From contig JBFWRV010000014.1 of NCBI GenBank assembly GCA_050248715.1, positions 35,816-99,815 on the forward strand: a DNA stretch of 64,000 nt. The letters are read 5' to 3'. Source of the DNA: AWTP1-13 sp050248715 (lineage in GTDB: Bacteria; Pseudomonadota; Alphaproteobacteria; Rhizobiales; Hyphomicrobiaceae). Numbering within the stretch: position 1 is the first letter of the stretch; each line of letters starts with the position of its first letter. Under the pieces are notes generated by a model, which made no database searches, was not told where the DNA came from, and worked only from the letters and a program-made list of their open reading frames with translations. This document shows positions 24,754-33,063 of the stretch, piece after piece. The position numbers and the translations under genes are program-made.

Positions 24754-26187
24754 CTAGGCGTCCTTGCCATCGGGCGGCTTGATCACGGCCTGCGGCACAT
24801 CGTAGGCCTCAAGCGAGGCCCAGTGGCGCTTGACGTCGGCCGCAAATAGCGCGCGCGTGATGCCGTGCACAAGTTTTCCTACGGCCGTCGTCATGGCGTT
24901 GATGGATGAGCCGGACGGGCCGAAGCTCATGGTCGCGCCGATGGCGAAGAGGTGCAGATTGTTGATCCATGGCGTGCGCCCCGGCACTTTCTCCGTGAAC
25001 GAGTAATCCGGCGCGAGGTAGGGGTAGCGCGCCAGCCGCTCGTCGCGCTCGGCCTCGGGCGGCGTATACCGGTCGGCCCAGGTGGCAATGTTGTCGGCAC
25101 ACGCGGCAAGCTCCGGCCGCAGGGTGCAGTCCACGTCGATGCCGGTGCCGCAGATCAGGAAGTCTGCCGTGAACGGCCCCCGGCTGGTCTCGACCTCGGC
25201 GCGGGCGCCGACGACGCGCGCCGAGAGCCATGCCGCACCCGTATGCATGGTGAAGTTGGGATGGCAGGCGCAACGGTCATACGTCTCTTGCGGAAAGCCC
25301 TCACGTAGCCCCAGAACTCTCGCCATGAAACGCCAGCGCCAGGCGTCGTCGAGGTCCGACAGGTGCCGCAGGAAGCCTGCGAACGTGACCCAGCGGTAGG
25401 GCTGGATCACCTGCGCTGCCGGGCGGCGGCAGAAGAGGTGGACCTGCGAAGCCCCATGCTCCAGCGCGACCGCGGCGTTGTCGAGGGCGGAAGCCCCGGC
25501 GCCAAGCACGCCCACCACCTTCCCGCGCAGGGCGGCAAAGTCGATGTCGTCGGCAGCGTGGGCACGCAGGCCGGGCGGCAGCCGTTCGACAAACCCGGGC
25601 ATCCACCAGCCTCCGGTGCCTTCCTGGCCGGTTGCCAGCACCACTTTGCGCGCATGCAGGGTCCCGCGGGCTCCCCCGGGCGTCGCCAGCGTGACGGCGA
25701 GGAGGGTCTCTCCCGCAGGGGCGATGGCCACGACCTCGGTGTCGTTGCGCACCGGCACACCCGATACACTGCGCACCCAAAGGAGATATTCGGCCCACAG
25801 CTCCTTGGGGATGAGGGTCAGCCGGTCCCAGCTCTCCGGGCCGAAGCGGGCCTCGTGCCAGGCGCGATACGTGAGGCTCGGCACGTCGAGGTCGGGACCC
25901 GTGTAGTCCTTGGGGCTGCGCAGAGTGCGCATGCGGGCGTAGGTGAGCCATGGCCCTTCCCGGCCCTCTGCGGCCTTGTCGACCACCAGGATGTTGGTGA
26001 CCTGCGCGCGCAGCAGCGCGAAGGCCACGGCGGCGCCGCCCTGGCCGGCGCCGACGATCAGCACGTCGAGCGCCGTCGAACCGTCGGGTGCCGGCTTCGG
26101 CTCGAGCCATTGCGCGCGCGGATGTGCGATGACCTCCAGGTCGCGCCGGGCGCGGGCGGTCAGAGCCTCCAAGTCCTCCTGCCCCAT
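24754..26187 (-). CDS. FAD/NAD(P)-binding monooxygenase-like flavoprotein
   Basis: A 477-residue two-dinucleotide-domain oxidoreductase. The FAD motif is DVLIVGAGQGGAAVAFALLR at about residues 37-56 and the second Rossmann motif is GKVVGVLGAGASALDNAAVA near 220. Between them is ATGQEGTGGWWMPGFVERLP. The arrangement resembles flavin-containing and Baeyer-Villiger monooxygenases (SidA/lysine-hydroxylase-like and YdhS-like branches), but the strict FxGxxxHxxx(Y/W) fingerprint is absent. LRSPKDYTGPDLDVPSLTYR is typical of the FAD/NAD(P)-binding family annotated only in general terms. Cytoplasmic, substrate unknown, no operon partners. Confidence 0.78.
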   Translation of the reverse strand: MGQEDLEALTARARRDLEVIAHPRAQWLEPKPAPDGSTALDVLIVGAGQGGAAVAFALLRAQVTNILVVDKAAEGREGPWLTYARMRTLRSPKDYTGPDLDVPSLTYRAWHEARFGPESWDRLTLIPKELWAEYLLWVRSVSGVPVRNDTEVVAIAPAGETLLAVTLATPGGARGTLHARKVVLATGQEGTGGWWMPGFVERLPPGLRAHAADDIDFAALRGKVVGVLGAGASALDNAAVALEHGASQVHLFCRRPAAQVIQPYRWVTFAGFLRHLSDLDDAWRWRFMARVLGLREGFPQETYDRCACHPNFTMHTGAAWLSARVVGARAEVETSRGPFTADFLICGTGIDVDCTLRPELAACADNIATWADRYTPPEAERDERLARYPYLAPDYSFTEKVPGRTPWINNLHLFAIGATMSFGPSGSSINAMTTAVGKLVHGITRALFAADVKRHWASLEAYDVPQAVIKPPDGKDA

Positions 26188-26337
26188 ACGGACGGATCCA
26201 TGTTCGGGCAGTTTCGGCCCGCGTTGCCCCCGACGGACACGGCCTCGAGTTCAGCCGCCCGGCTCCGGCGACAGCCTAGCGCAGCCGCCCAGCCGGCGTC
26301 CGCCCCAAACTGCGCGATGCGGGGAATGGGGCCTGGC

Positions 26338-26880
26338 TCAGGTCGACAGCGGCCCGCGTGGTGCTACTGCCGCAGGCGTGAGCGCCGTCGCCAGCAGGAA
26401 TTCCAGCAAATCTCCGCCCACAAATTTGTGGCCGGGAATGCCGGCGGCAGCGGCTGCGGCAATGTCGCTGTCCCGGTCGCCGACCAAAAAGCTGCGGCTC
26501 CAGTCGATCGGCCATTGCTGCCCGGCGCGCAGCAGCATGCCGGGCCCGGGCTTCCTGCAGTCGCACTGGCGCCGGTAGGGTGCCAGCTTGCCTTCAGGAT
26601 GGTGTGGGCAGTGGTAGAAGGCATTGACGTGCGCGCCGCCGAGCGCGAGTTCCTTGCTCACCCACGCGTGCAGGGTGTGGATCGCGGCTTCCTCGTAGTA
26701 GCCGTGGGCGACCCCCGCCTGGTTGGTGACGACAAACACGTAGTAGCCGGCTTTATTGAGGTAGCGCACGGTTTCGCGGGCACCCGTGATCCACTCGAAC
26801 CGGTCCGACGTGTGCACGTAGCCCGTGTCGTGGTTGAGCACGCCGTCGCGATCGAGAAATGCCGCCGGCCGGTTTCGCAT
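26338..26880 (-). CDS. D-glycero-manno-heptose-1,7-bisphosphate phosphatase-like HAD hydrolase
   Basis: A 180-residue HAD-family phosphatase of the GmhB/histidinol-phosphatase type. The catalytic aspartates are in FLDRDGVLNHD (motif I), VVTNQAG is motif II, and FLVGDRDSDIAAAAAAGI carries the magnesium-binding aspartates. A zinc-binding loop C-x-H-x-H...C-x-C is seen in CPHHPEGKLAPYRRQCDC. GmhB removes the 7-phosphate in ADP-heptose synthesis for LPS core. No other heptose genes are nearby, so assignment to that pathway is tentative. ATG 26880 starts four residues before the conserved domain. Confidence 0.85.
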   Translation of the reverse strand: MRNRPAAFLDRDGVLNHDTGYVHTSDRFEWITGARETVRYLNKAGYYVFVVTNQAGVAHGYYEEAAIHTLHAWVSKELALGGAHVNAFYHCPHHPEGKLAPYRRQCDCRKPGPGMLLRAGQQWPIDWSRSFLVGDRDSDIAAAAAAGIPGHKFVGGDLLEFLLATALTPAAVAPRGPLST

Positions 26881-27126
26881 GCGTCGATCCCGTGAAACAT
26901 TTCAGCGTGATCACACTGGTAGCAACCGAACCGGCGCATGTCAGCTGCGAGGAAACTGCAACAGACGCGCAAAAAACCGCGATCTGACGCGGGTTGGCAG
27001 AAAGCATATGCGGTGGGAGCGGTCGAAATCGCGCGGAATTTGTGCCACAAAACCAGCGTTAGCTCTGTGGATCAGGATCACTCGCCGGACGTTTGCAAAC
27101 TCCAGTCATGCAGTCGGGGACGAGTC

Positions 27127-27552
27127 ATGCAGTATGTGTGCGATGCACCGCCGAAAACCTGGTTCCGGATCGAGACGGCGGGCGAAGCCGCCCTCGAGTC
27201 GCGAGCCATGGACCATGCGGTGGAGAAGTATTTCTGCCAGGCCCATGAGCACGCGGCCAGCACCTTCGTGCCGCCGAAGTCGGCGCACTACATCGAGCAG
27301 AACATCGGCCTGAAGGCGCACGTACAGAAGGCGATGCCGCGATTCTTGACGCTGCGCGACAACGAGGGCGGGGCGCTCGTGACCGCGATGCTCCCGCCCG
27401 AGGGCGAAGATGAGCGCAGTTTCAAGCCGATCATTGTCGGGCCGGGTAACAGCGACCCCTACCCCGAGCACGGGGATGCGATCCGGATGCTGGGCGAGCA
27501 CTTCGGCTTCACCCTCGATCCGGTGCGCTGCTATCCCTATCGGCGCGGGTGA
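27127..27552 (+). CDS. Conserved-looking hypothetical protein, 141 aa
   Basis: No family is recognised. The protein starts MQYVCDAPPKTWFRIETAGE and has a helical part AMDHAVEKYFCQAHEHAA. A region PRFLTLRDNEGGALVTAMLP looks like a beta hairpin, and the end is GFTLDPVRCYPYRRG. No signal peptide or membrane segment is seen, so it is probably cytoplasmic. ATG 27127 is taken since the region from 26938 to 27126 in the same frame is basic and unstructured; a GGGGACGAG stretch is a weak ribosome site. The gene stands alone between divergent neighbours. Confidence 0.65.
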   Translation: MQYVCDAPPKTWFRIETAGEAALESRAMDHAVEKYFCQAHEHAASTFVPPKSAHYIEQNIGLKAHVQKAMPRFLTLRDNEGGALVTAMLPPEGEDERSFKPIIVGPGNSDPYPEHGDAIRMLGEHFGFTLDPVRCYPYRRG

Positions 27553-27614
27553 CGGTGCCATCGCTCGCGCCGCTGCCGCGGCCCTGGGCCCTGTCCGGCA
27601 GATCGGAACCTGCT

Positions 27615-28430
27615 CTAGGGCATCGGCCGTTGCCTCGCGGCGGGGATGGCCCACTTGCGCAAAGCGTCGCGCGTCTCATCGTCCATCGGAAAGAAGCTCT
27701 CGATGCGAAGCTCCTGGAGCGTGATGTCCTGTGGCGTGCCGAGCGTTGCGATGGTCGTGAACAGCCGTAGCTTCGTTCTGCCCTTCTGAAAGTGCATCGG
27801 CAGCACAGGCCCATCGGCGGCCTGGGGGACGGCGCGTGCCATCGCCGATCGGACCCCATTGTAGGCCAGCAGCCGCTCCAGCAGGGCGGCAGTCTCGGCC
27901 GTGGCGGCGGCGTCAGCCTCGACGCTGCGCACGAAGTATCGCACAACCTCCGCCCAATTGGTGAGGTGGGGCCTCAGCACGTCGGGGGCCACCAGGGCAT
28001 CGGCGAGGTTGATCGCGGTGCCGGGCTTCACCGGGCCGACGAGGAACTCGACCAGGGCGACCGCCCCCTTGTTCGCCTGAAGCAGATTCCAGCGGCGGTC
28101 GACGACCACGGCGGGAAACGGTTCCTGCTGGGCGAGGATGTAGTCGAGCGCGCTGCGGACCGGAGCCAGCGCCTGGGCGCCCAGATCGCTTTCTGTCCAA
28201 ACAGGCGCATATCCGGCTGCAAGCAGCAACTCGTTGGCTTGCCGCAACGGAACGTCGAGCGCTGCGGCGAGGCGAAGCACCATCTCGCGGCTGGGCTTCG
28301 TGCGGCCAAGCTCCAGGAAACTGACGTGGCGCTGCGAGCAAGCGGCCACCATCGCCAGCTGCAGCTGCGAGAGGCCCCGCCTCCTGCGCCACCAAACGAG
28401 GCGCGTCGGGAACGCCGCCGATGGCTTCAT
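27615..28430 (-). CDS. XRE-family transcriptional regulator with MmyB-like ligand domain
   Basis: A 271-residue regulator. The helix-turn-helix lies at residues 6-65: TRLVWWRRRRGLSQLQLAMV, CSQRHVSFLELGRTKPSREM and VLRLAAALDVPLRQANELLL. The C-terminal part (PFPAVVVDRRWNLLQANKGA, about residue 100 on) is a PAS-like MmyB ligand-binding domain, ending in the typical DITLQELRIESFFPMDDETR. Such proteins often control a divergent oxidoreductase gene. Here a hydroxyacid dehydrogenase starts 112 bases away on the other strand, with two dyads between. ATG 28430 matches the usual start of the family. Confidence 0.9.
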   Translation of the reverse strand: MKPSAAFPTRLVWWRRRRGLSQLQLAMVAACSQRHVSFLELGRTKPSREMVLRLAAALDVPLRQANELLLAAGYAPVWTESDLGAQALAPVRSALDYILAQQEPFPAVVVDRRWNLLQANKGAVALVEFLVGPVKPGTAINLADALVAPDVLRPHLTNWAEVVRYFVRSVEADAAATAETAALLERLLAYNGVRSAMARAVPQAADGPVLPMHFQKGRTKLRLFTTIATLGTPQDITLQELRIESFFPMDDETRDALRKWAIPAARQRPMP

Positions 28431-28431
28431 G

Positions 28432-28471
28432 ACTACCTGCCATGTAGTTGCTTGTCGGCATGTGATGCCGA
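28432..28471. promoter_or_regulatory. Two dyads in the divergent XRE/dehydrogenase promoter region
   Basis: ACTAC-n7-GTAGT at 28432-28448 directly abuts the regulator start. TCGGCAT-GTG-ATGCCGA at 28455-28471 is a perfect 7-base arm dyad. Both lie between the divergent genes and are good operator candidates for the XRE regulator (inference). Confidence 0.5.
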
Positions 28472-28541
28472 TAGTGCATAGACCGCCGCGCCGCTGCAAC
28501 CGCAGCGCCCTGCCGCGGCGACCGGGCAAGGGAGCCGGACG

Positions 28542-29519
28542 ATGAAAGTGGCATTCGCCGGATCGTTCGCTGCTCGGATCGCGGAGCCCGTGCGCGCGCG
28601 CCTTTCGATCCCGTGCGACGTCATCGCGGACGACGAGGCGGGCATCGTCGCGCGGTTGGCCGATGTCGACGTGCTGGTCTCGATGGGGTTCTCTCGCCGC
28701 ATGGCGGAGGCGGCGCGGCGGCTTCGTCTGGTGCAGGTGCCGGGGGCGGGTCTCGATCGCATCGATCGCAGTGTCTTGCCACCCGGAACGCGGCTGGCGA
28801 ACGCCTACGGACACGAGGTAGGCATCGCGGAGTACATCATCGGCGCGATGATCGCGATGGCACGATCGTTGAGCCGTCTCGATGCCGAACTGCGCAAGGG
28901 CAATTGGGAAAGCCAGTGGGCCGCCGGTACACCTGCGCCGCCGCTCTGGCCGGAGCTGGCAGGGAGCACTCTCGGCATTCTGGGTTTCGGCCGTATCGGA
29001 CAGGCACTCGCCCGCCGCGCCAGCGCCTTCGACATGCAGGTGTGCGCCATCCGGCAGCATGCGCAAGCCGGCGTGCCCGAGGACCTCTCCTTCCTCGGCG
29101 GGCCGGAGCGGATTGACGAGGTCGTGGCCCAAGCCGACTATCTCGCCATCACGCTTTCGCTGTCGTCGGCGACACGCAATCTCATCGACGAGCGCCGCTT
29201 GCGCTTGATGAAGTCGACTGCCATCCTGATCAACGTGGCGCGAGCCGAGATCATCGACGAGACCGCCCTATACCGGGCGCTGGCAGGCGGGCAAATCGCG
29301 GGTGCGGCGCTCGACGTCTGGTATCGCTATCCGGCGACGCCCGGTCCGGCGCTGCCGGCAGCGCAGCCCTTCCACGAGCTCGCCAACGTGATCATGACGC
29401 CGCACGTGTCCGGCTGGACGCAAGGCATGCTGGCCGCCCGGTCGAAGCTGATTGCCGAGAACATCGAGCGGACCGCGGCAGGAGAGCTGCCGCTCAACGT
29501 GATCGACCCGGTGTCGTGA
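28542..29519 (+). CDS. D-2-hydroxyacid dehydrogenase family protein
   Basis: A 325-residue NAD-dependent dehydrogenase. The dinucleotide motif LGILGFGRIGQALARRA is near residues 146-162. The conserved NVARAEIIDETALYRAL carries the family arginine and glutamate region, and MTPHVSGWTQGM holds the catalytic-site histidine. The N-terminal half is shorter and more divergent than in GyaR-type enzymes. It reduces or oxidises a 2-keto/2-hydroxy acid in the cytoplasm. The stop overlaps the start of a truncated MFS gene (GTGA), so it was probably expressed with a transporter. Likely controlled by the divergent XRE regulator. Confidence 0.87.
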   Translation: MKVAFAGSFAARIAEPVRARLSIPCDVIADDEAGIVARLADVDVLVSMGFSRRMAEAARRLRLVQVPGAGLDRIDRSVLPPGTRLANAYGHEVGIAEYIIGAMIAMARSLSRLDAELRKGNWESQWAAGTPAPPLWPELAGSTLGILGFGRIGQALARRASAFDMQVCAIRQHAQAGVPEDLSFLGGPERIDEVVAQADYLAITLSLSSATRNLIDERRLRLMKSTAILINVARAEIIDETALYRALAGGQIAGAALDVWYRYPATPGPALPAAQPFHELANVIMTPHVSGWTQGMLAARSKLIAENIERTAAGELPLNVIDPVS

Positions 29520-29896
29520 GCGGACCAATGGCGGCATCTCATCGCCGGTCGTCGCGCCTGCCGTTCTACTATGGCTGGCTGATCGTGGGCATCGCCTTCG
29601 TGACGATGGCTGTCGGCGTCAGCGCCCGCACGGCGTACTCGCTGCTGTTGCCGCCCCTTGTGGACGAGTTCGGATGGGATCGCGGCCTCGCCGCCGGGGC
29701 GTTCTCGCTGGGCTTCCTGATCTCGGCGCTGCTGAACCCGATCGTTGGCCGCCTGATGGATCGCTACGGCCCCCGGCTGGTGATCGAGAGCGGCGTCGTG
29801 CTGATGGCCTCGATGCGGCTGGAGCCGTTTCAGGCTGTGAAGGGTTCGGGTTTGGAAACGCGTGACGGCATGGCTAGTCGGCGGAGAGCACATTGA
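29516..29896 (+). pseudogene. MFS transporter, truncated after three helices
   Basis: The reading frame begins as a clear MFS permease: FYYGWLIVGIAFVTMAVGVS, LLLPPLVDEFGWDRGLAAGA, LGFLISALLNPIVGRLMDRY and GPRLVIESGVVLMAS. At about 29815 it changes to a short unrelated tail (MRLEPFQAVKGSGLETRDGM) and stops at 29896, overlapping the HD-hydrolase gene that converges from the right. About 300 residues of a normal 400-residue permease are missing. The likely cause is a deletion or rearrangement junction near 29815. The start GTG 29516 overlaps the dehydrogenase stop; ATG 29528 is an alternative. Confidence 0.8.
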
Positions 29897-30509
29897 AACG
29901 AGCCAGAAACTGCGCCTGGGCCAGCGTGCTCGGCATCGGATCGAGGCGTTCCAAGCGTTTCCGCAGGTCGGCCGGCACGCCGCGCGGCACGCCGAAATAG
30001 CGGTTGGCCTCCGGCTCGCTGAAGCCTGCCAGCTGCGTCGCCTCGTAGAAGGCGGCGACGCGGTCCGCGGCCTTGATCGCCATGGCGATGCGGTCAGGCA
30101 GGGACGGCGGCAGGCCGAAACGGCGGTGGACGGCCTCGAGAAGCCTGATCTCGAAGGCCTTGTAGTTGAGACCCACGGCCGCCTTGAAGGGGCTGATGAG
30201 GTCGCCGACGACGTATTCGGGGGCATCGTGCAGCAGCGCGGCAAGCTGCCAGCGGCGCGTCAGGTCGGGCTGCATGGCCGTGGCGATCTCCTCCACCAGC
30301 AGAGCGTGCTGGGCAACGGAGAAGGCGTGGTCGCCCAGCGTCTGGCCGTTCCAGCGAGCGACGCGGGCAAGACCGTGCGCGATGTCCTCGATCTCGATGT
30401 CCTTGGGTGCGGGATCGAGCAGGTCCAGCCGGCGGCCCGACAGCATGCGCTGCCAGGCACGCGGGGCGCGGGCGGACGCATCGACTCGGGAAGCGGCCTT
30501 GTCGGTCAT
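29874..30509 (-). CDS. HD-domain hydrolase (YfbR-like 5'-deoxynucleotidase type)
   Basis: A 211-residue phosphohydrolase with the HD motif in LLHDAPEYVVGDLISPFK and an upstream histidine in HAFSVAQHALLVEEIA. Both are metal ligands of the HD superfamily. The short form with the EYVVGDL sequence is typical of YfbR-like dNMP phosphatases and related putative metal-dependent phosphohydrolases. The start overlaps the tag stop by four bases, so it ends the ygfZ-tag operon. The 3' end overlaps the truncated MFS gene, which places the rearrangement just outside this gene. Confidence 0.82.
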   Translation of the reverse strand: MTDKAASRVDASARAPRAWQRMLSGRRLDLLDPAPKDIEIEDIAHGLARVARWNGQTLGDHAFSVAQHALLVEEIATAMQPDLTRRWQLAALLHDAPEYVVGDLISPFKAAVGLNYKAFEIRLLEAVHRRFGLPPSLPDRIAMAIKAADRVAAFYEATQLAGFSEPEANRYFGVPRGVPADLRKRLERLDPMPSTLAQAQFLARFNVLSAD

Positions 30510-31126
30510 GCCCGCCTCCGCTCCGCCGGGACTGCAAAGCGCCGCTGCAGCTCGGCGCAGGGCGCGTGGCGATGGCAGCTTGTCAGGTGGTCGTTGACCA
30601 TGCCTGTCGACTGCATGAAGGCATAGACCGTCGTCGGGCCGACGAAGCGGAACCCTTCCGCCTTCAGAGCCTTGGAGATGGCCTTGGAGGCGGGCGTCTC
30701 GGCCGGCACGGTCGTGGAGGTGTGGTGCTCATTGATCTGCGGCCGGCCGTCGAGAAATCCCCACAGGAAGGCAGAGAGCCGCGTGCGTTTCTCGAGGGTC
30801 AGCAGTGCGCGGGCATTGTCGATCGTCGCCTCGACCTTGAGCCGGTTGCGCACGATTCCGGGGTCGGCCATCAGTCGCGCGATGTCCTTGGCGCCGTAGC
30901 GGGCGATGCGTTCGGCGTCGAAGCGATGAAAGGCGCGGCGGAAGTTCTCGCGCTTCCTCAGGATCGTGATCCATGACAGCCCGGCCTGGAAGCCCTCCAG
31001 CACCAGCTTCTCAAACATCGCCCGGTCGTTAGCGTGTGGCACGCCCCACTCCTCGTCGTGGTAGCGCGCATAGAGGGGATCGGCGATGCCGGCCCAGGGG
31101 CAGCGCGTGACCTCCTTTGCGGTCAT
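30506..31126 (-). CDS. tag: DNA-3-methyladenine glycosylase I
   Basis: A 206-residue Tag-family base-excision enzyme removing 3-methyladenine from alkylated DNA. It starts MTAKEVTRCPWAG, with the family's Cys (zinc), and continues YHDEEWGVPHANDRAMFEKL. Later come ILRKRENFRRAFHRFD and the C-terminal zinc-binding FVGPTTVYAFMQSTGMVNDH followed by LTSCHRH. ATG 31126 overlaps the ygfZ stop (ATGA). A 15-codon longer frame exists but lacks family similarity. The next gene overlaps by four bases, so three genes are translationally coupled. Confidence 0.95.
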   Translation of the reverse strand: MTAKEVTRCPWAGIADPLYARYHDEEWGVPHANDRAMFEKLVLEGFQAGLSWITILRKRENFRRAFHRFDAERIARYGAKDIARLMADPGIVRNRLKVEATIDNARALLTLEKRTRLSAFLWGFLDGRPQINEHHTSTTVPAETPASKAISKALKAEGFRFVGPTTVYAFMQSTGMVNDHLTSCHRHAPCAELQRRFAVPAERRRA

Positions 31127-32034
31127 GGCGCGCTCGCGGATGCGGCGGGCGCCAGCTCGAACGCCGCCCACGACGGCTTGCGCAGCGCTATCGTCACGCC
31201 GCCCGCGCGCAGCGGCTCGCCCCTGGCCTCGGCTTCGGCGGCGCGGTCGAGACGCAGAAGTGCCAGCGCCTGCCGGCCCGAAACCGAGCCGATGCTGCCG
31301 ATCGTGGCAGTGCCGACGGTAATCTCCGCGCCCATGGTCAGCGGCGCCTCGCCTGTCACGGGTACCACGCGCTTGCGCACGGTGGCGCGGTTCTGCATGC
31401 GGCTGACGACTTCCTGGCCGATGAAGCAGCCCTTGGTGAAGGACACGCCGCCCAACTGATCGAAGTCGGCCTCGTGCGGAAAGGCGTCGCCGAAGGTGTA
31501 GTCCCGACCGCCTTCCGGCACGCCCAGCGCGATGCGATGGGCATGGTAGGCCTCGGATGTCGCGTCAGTGCCGCCGGCCGCGGCGGCGATATCGGGTGCA
31601 GAGCCTGCCTCGGCGAGAACGCGCAAGCCGAGCGCGGCCAGCCGCGGGTCCGGGAACGATAGCAGCCCGGCCGTCTCGCCCGCGCTGACGGGCCCTTCGC
31701 CCCACACTGCAAGCACTCGGAAATCGTCGCTTGCGTCGCGGATGTCGACTTTGGCTCGCAGCTTGTACATGGCAAGCCGCTTGGCGAGGCCCGCGGCCAG
31801 GGCGCGCACCGTCTCGAGCAGAAAGCCGTCGGTGATTTTGACGACGAAGAAGTCGAACAGGATCTTGCCTTGCGGGCTGAGCAGGGCCGCATGCAGTGCC
31901 GGCTGCTGCGTCAGCCATTCCATATCGCCGGTGATCAGGCCCTGCAGCAGCTTGGCTGCGTCCTCGCCCGCGACGCGCACGACGCCGCGGTCGGCAAGCA
32001 GCGCAATGCGGACGCCTGGCATGGGCTGCATCAT
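31123..32034 (-). CDS. ygfZ: Folate-binding Fe/S cluster protein YgfZ
   Basis: A 303-residue YgfZ/GcvT-like protein that uses tetrahydrofolate in iron-sulfur cluster repair and maturation. The diagnostic motif K-G-C-[FI]-G-Q-E is present in FTKGCFIGQEVVSRMQNRAT at about residues 215-234. The N-terminal GcvT-like part contains ALLADRGVVRVAGEDAAKLL and LHAALLSPQGKILFDFFVV. The start may be Met1, Met2 or Met5 of MMQPMPG. First gene of the operon with tag and the HD hydrolase. Confidence 0.93.
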   Translation of the reverse strand: MMQPMPGVRIALLADRGVVRVAGEDAAKLLQGLITGDMEWLTQQPALHAALLSPQGKILFDFFVVKITDGFLLETVRALAAGLAKRLAMYKLRAKVDIRDASDDFRVLAVWGEGPVSAGETAGLLSFPDPRLAALGLRVLAEAGSAPDIAAAAGGTDATSEAYHAHRIALGVPEGGRDYTFGDAFPHEADFDQLGGVSFTKGCFIGQEVVSRMQNRATVRKRVVPVTGEAPLTMGAEITVGTATIGSIGSVSGRQALALLRLDRAAEAEARGEPLRAGGVTIALRKPSWAAFELAPAASASAP

Positions 32035-32195
32035 GGCGGCTCGGAGGTCTGCGGGCTGGTTGTGCCCCGATTCTGCTCTATCACGCCCAAGAGGTAAGCG
32101 TGCAGAGGCATTGAGGCAAGCTCAAGCCCGGACACGACAGGTCGCGTTGCAGCGATTTTCCAGGGTGGGATGCTGTCTTGTGTCCAGGAGCTAGA

Positions 32196-32936
32196 CTAGG
32201 AGGGCCGCGTGCGGCGCGCGGGGGAGGCGGGCTTCGGCGGCGTCGGTGGGCTCACCTGCTCGGCCACCACCTTCTCGAGTTCCGGCGGCAGGCGGCGCAC
32301 GACCTGCACGGTAGTGCCGATCTCGACGCGCGAGGCAAGGTCCACGATGTGCCCGTTGAGCATGCGGAAGCAGCCCGAGGATGCCGCACGCCCGATCGAG
32401 TTGGGATCGTTGGTGCCGTGGATGCGATAGAGCGAGCTGCCAAGGTAGAGGGCCATGGCGCCCAGCGGATTCTTGATGCCGCCGGTCATCTTCATGGGCA
32501 GGCGGGGATCGCGCCAGCGCATCTCCTCGGGCGGATGCCAGTCGGGCCACTCGGCCTTGCGGCTGATCGTCTCCATGCCGGCCCACGCGAAGCCCTCGCG
32601 GCCGACGGAAATCGGATAGTGCAGCGCCTCGGTGGGCGACTGGACCAGGAACAGCTGGCGACCCTTGCTGTCGATGACGATGCTGCCGACGGGATACTCG
32701 CTCGGGAACGATACCTTGCGCGGCTCGATCGGTGTGATGGGTGTGCGCTCACCCCCCGACGACAGCGCCGGGCCGTAGCGCCGCGGTCGATAGTCGTCAT
32801 CAAAGAAACCGAAAAAGGAATAGCTCGGCTGCTGGCGGTAGTATCCGCCGCGACCGTAGGGGGAGCCCCAAAATTGGGCGTGGGCCGCATCGGCCATAAC
32901 CAGCATCAGCGAAGCTGCAAGTCCCGCACGCCACAT
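32196..32936 (-). CDS. L,D-transpeptidase (YkuD family)
   Basis: A 246-residue exported enzyme. The signal peptide is MWRAGLAASLMLVMADAAHA. A Tyr/Arg/Gly-rich low-complexity stretch follows. The YkuD domain runs from about residue 75 to 220, with the catalytic motif HGTNDPNSIGRAASSGCFRM (His, Ser-Gly-Cys-Phe-Arg). The cysteine forms the acyl-enzyme when meso-DAP-DAP crosslinks are made or when a lipoprotein is tied to peptidoglycan. The tail is Pro/Ala/Arg-rich (PPTPPKPASPARRTR). ATG 32936 is chosen as start of the signal; the upstream extension has none. Confidence 0.92.
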   Translation of the reverse strand: MWRAGLAASLMLVMADAAHAQFWGSPYGRGGYYRQQPSYSFFGFFDDDYRPRRYGPALSSGGERTPITPIEPRKVSFPSEYPVGSIVIDSKGRQLFLVQSPTEALHYPISVGREGFAWAGMETISRKAEWPDWHPPEEMRWRDPRLPMKMTGGIKNPLGAMALYLGSSLYRIHGTNDPNSIGRAASSGCFRMLNGHIVDLASRVEIGTTVQVVRRLPPELEKVVAEQVSPPTPPKPASPARRTRPS

Positions 32937-33063
32937 CGTCCCGCAATCCCTTCTCGCCGGCCTCGAGGCTTCGAGGCGCCCCGCAGTCTCGCACGCGGGC
33001 ATATACGAGAGGTTACCGCGTGATGGAGCCACGGCAATAGGGAATGATCCCTAGTCCGTCTAT

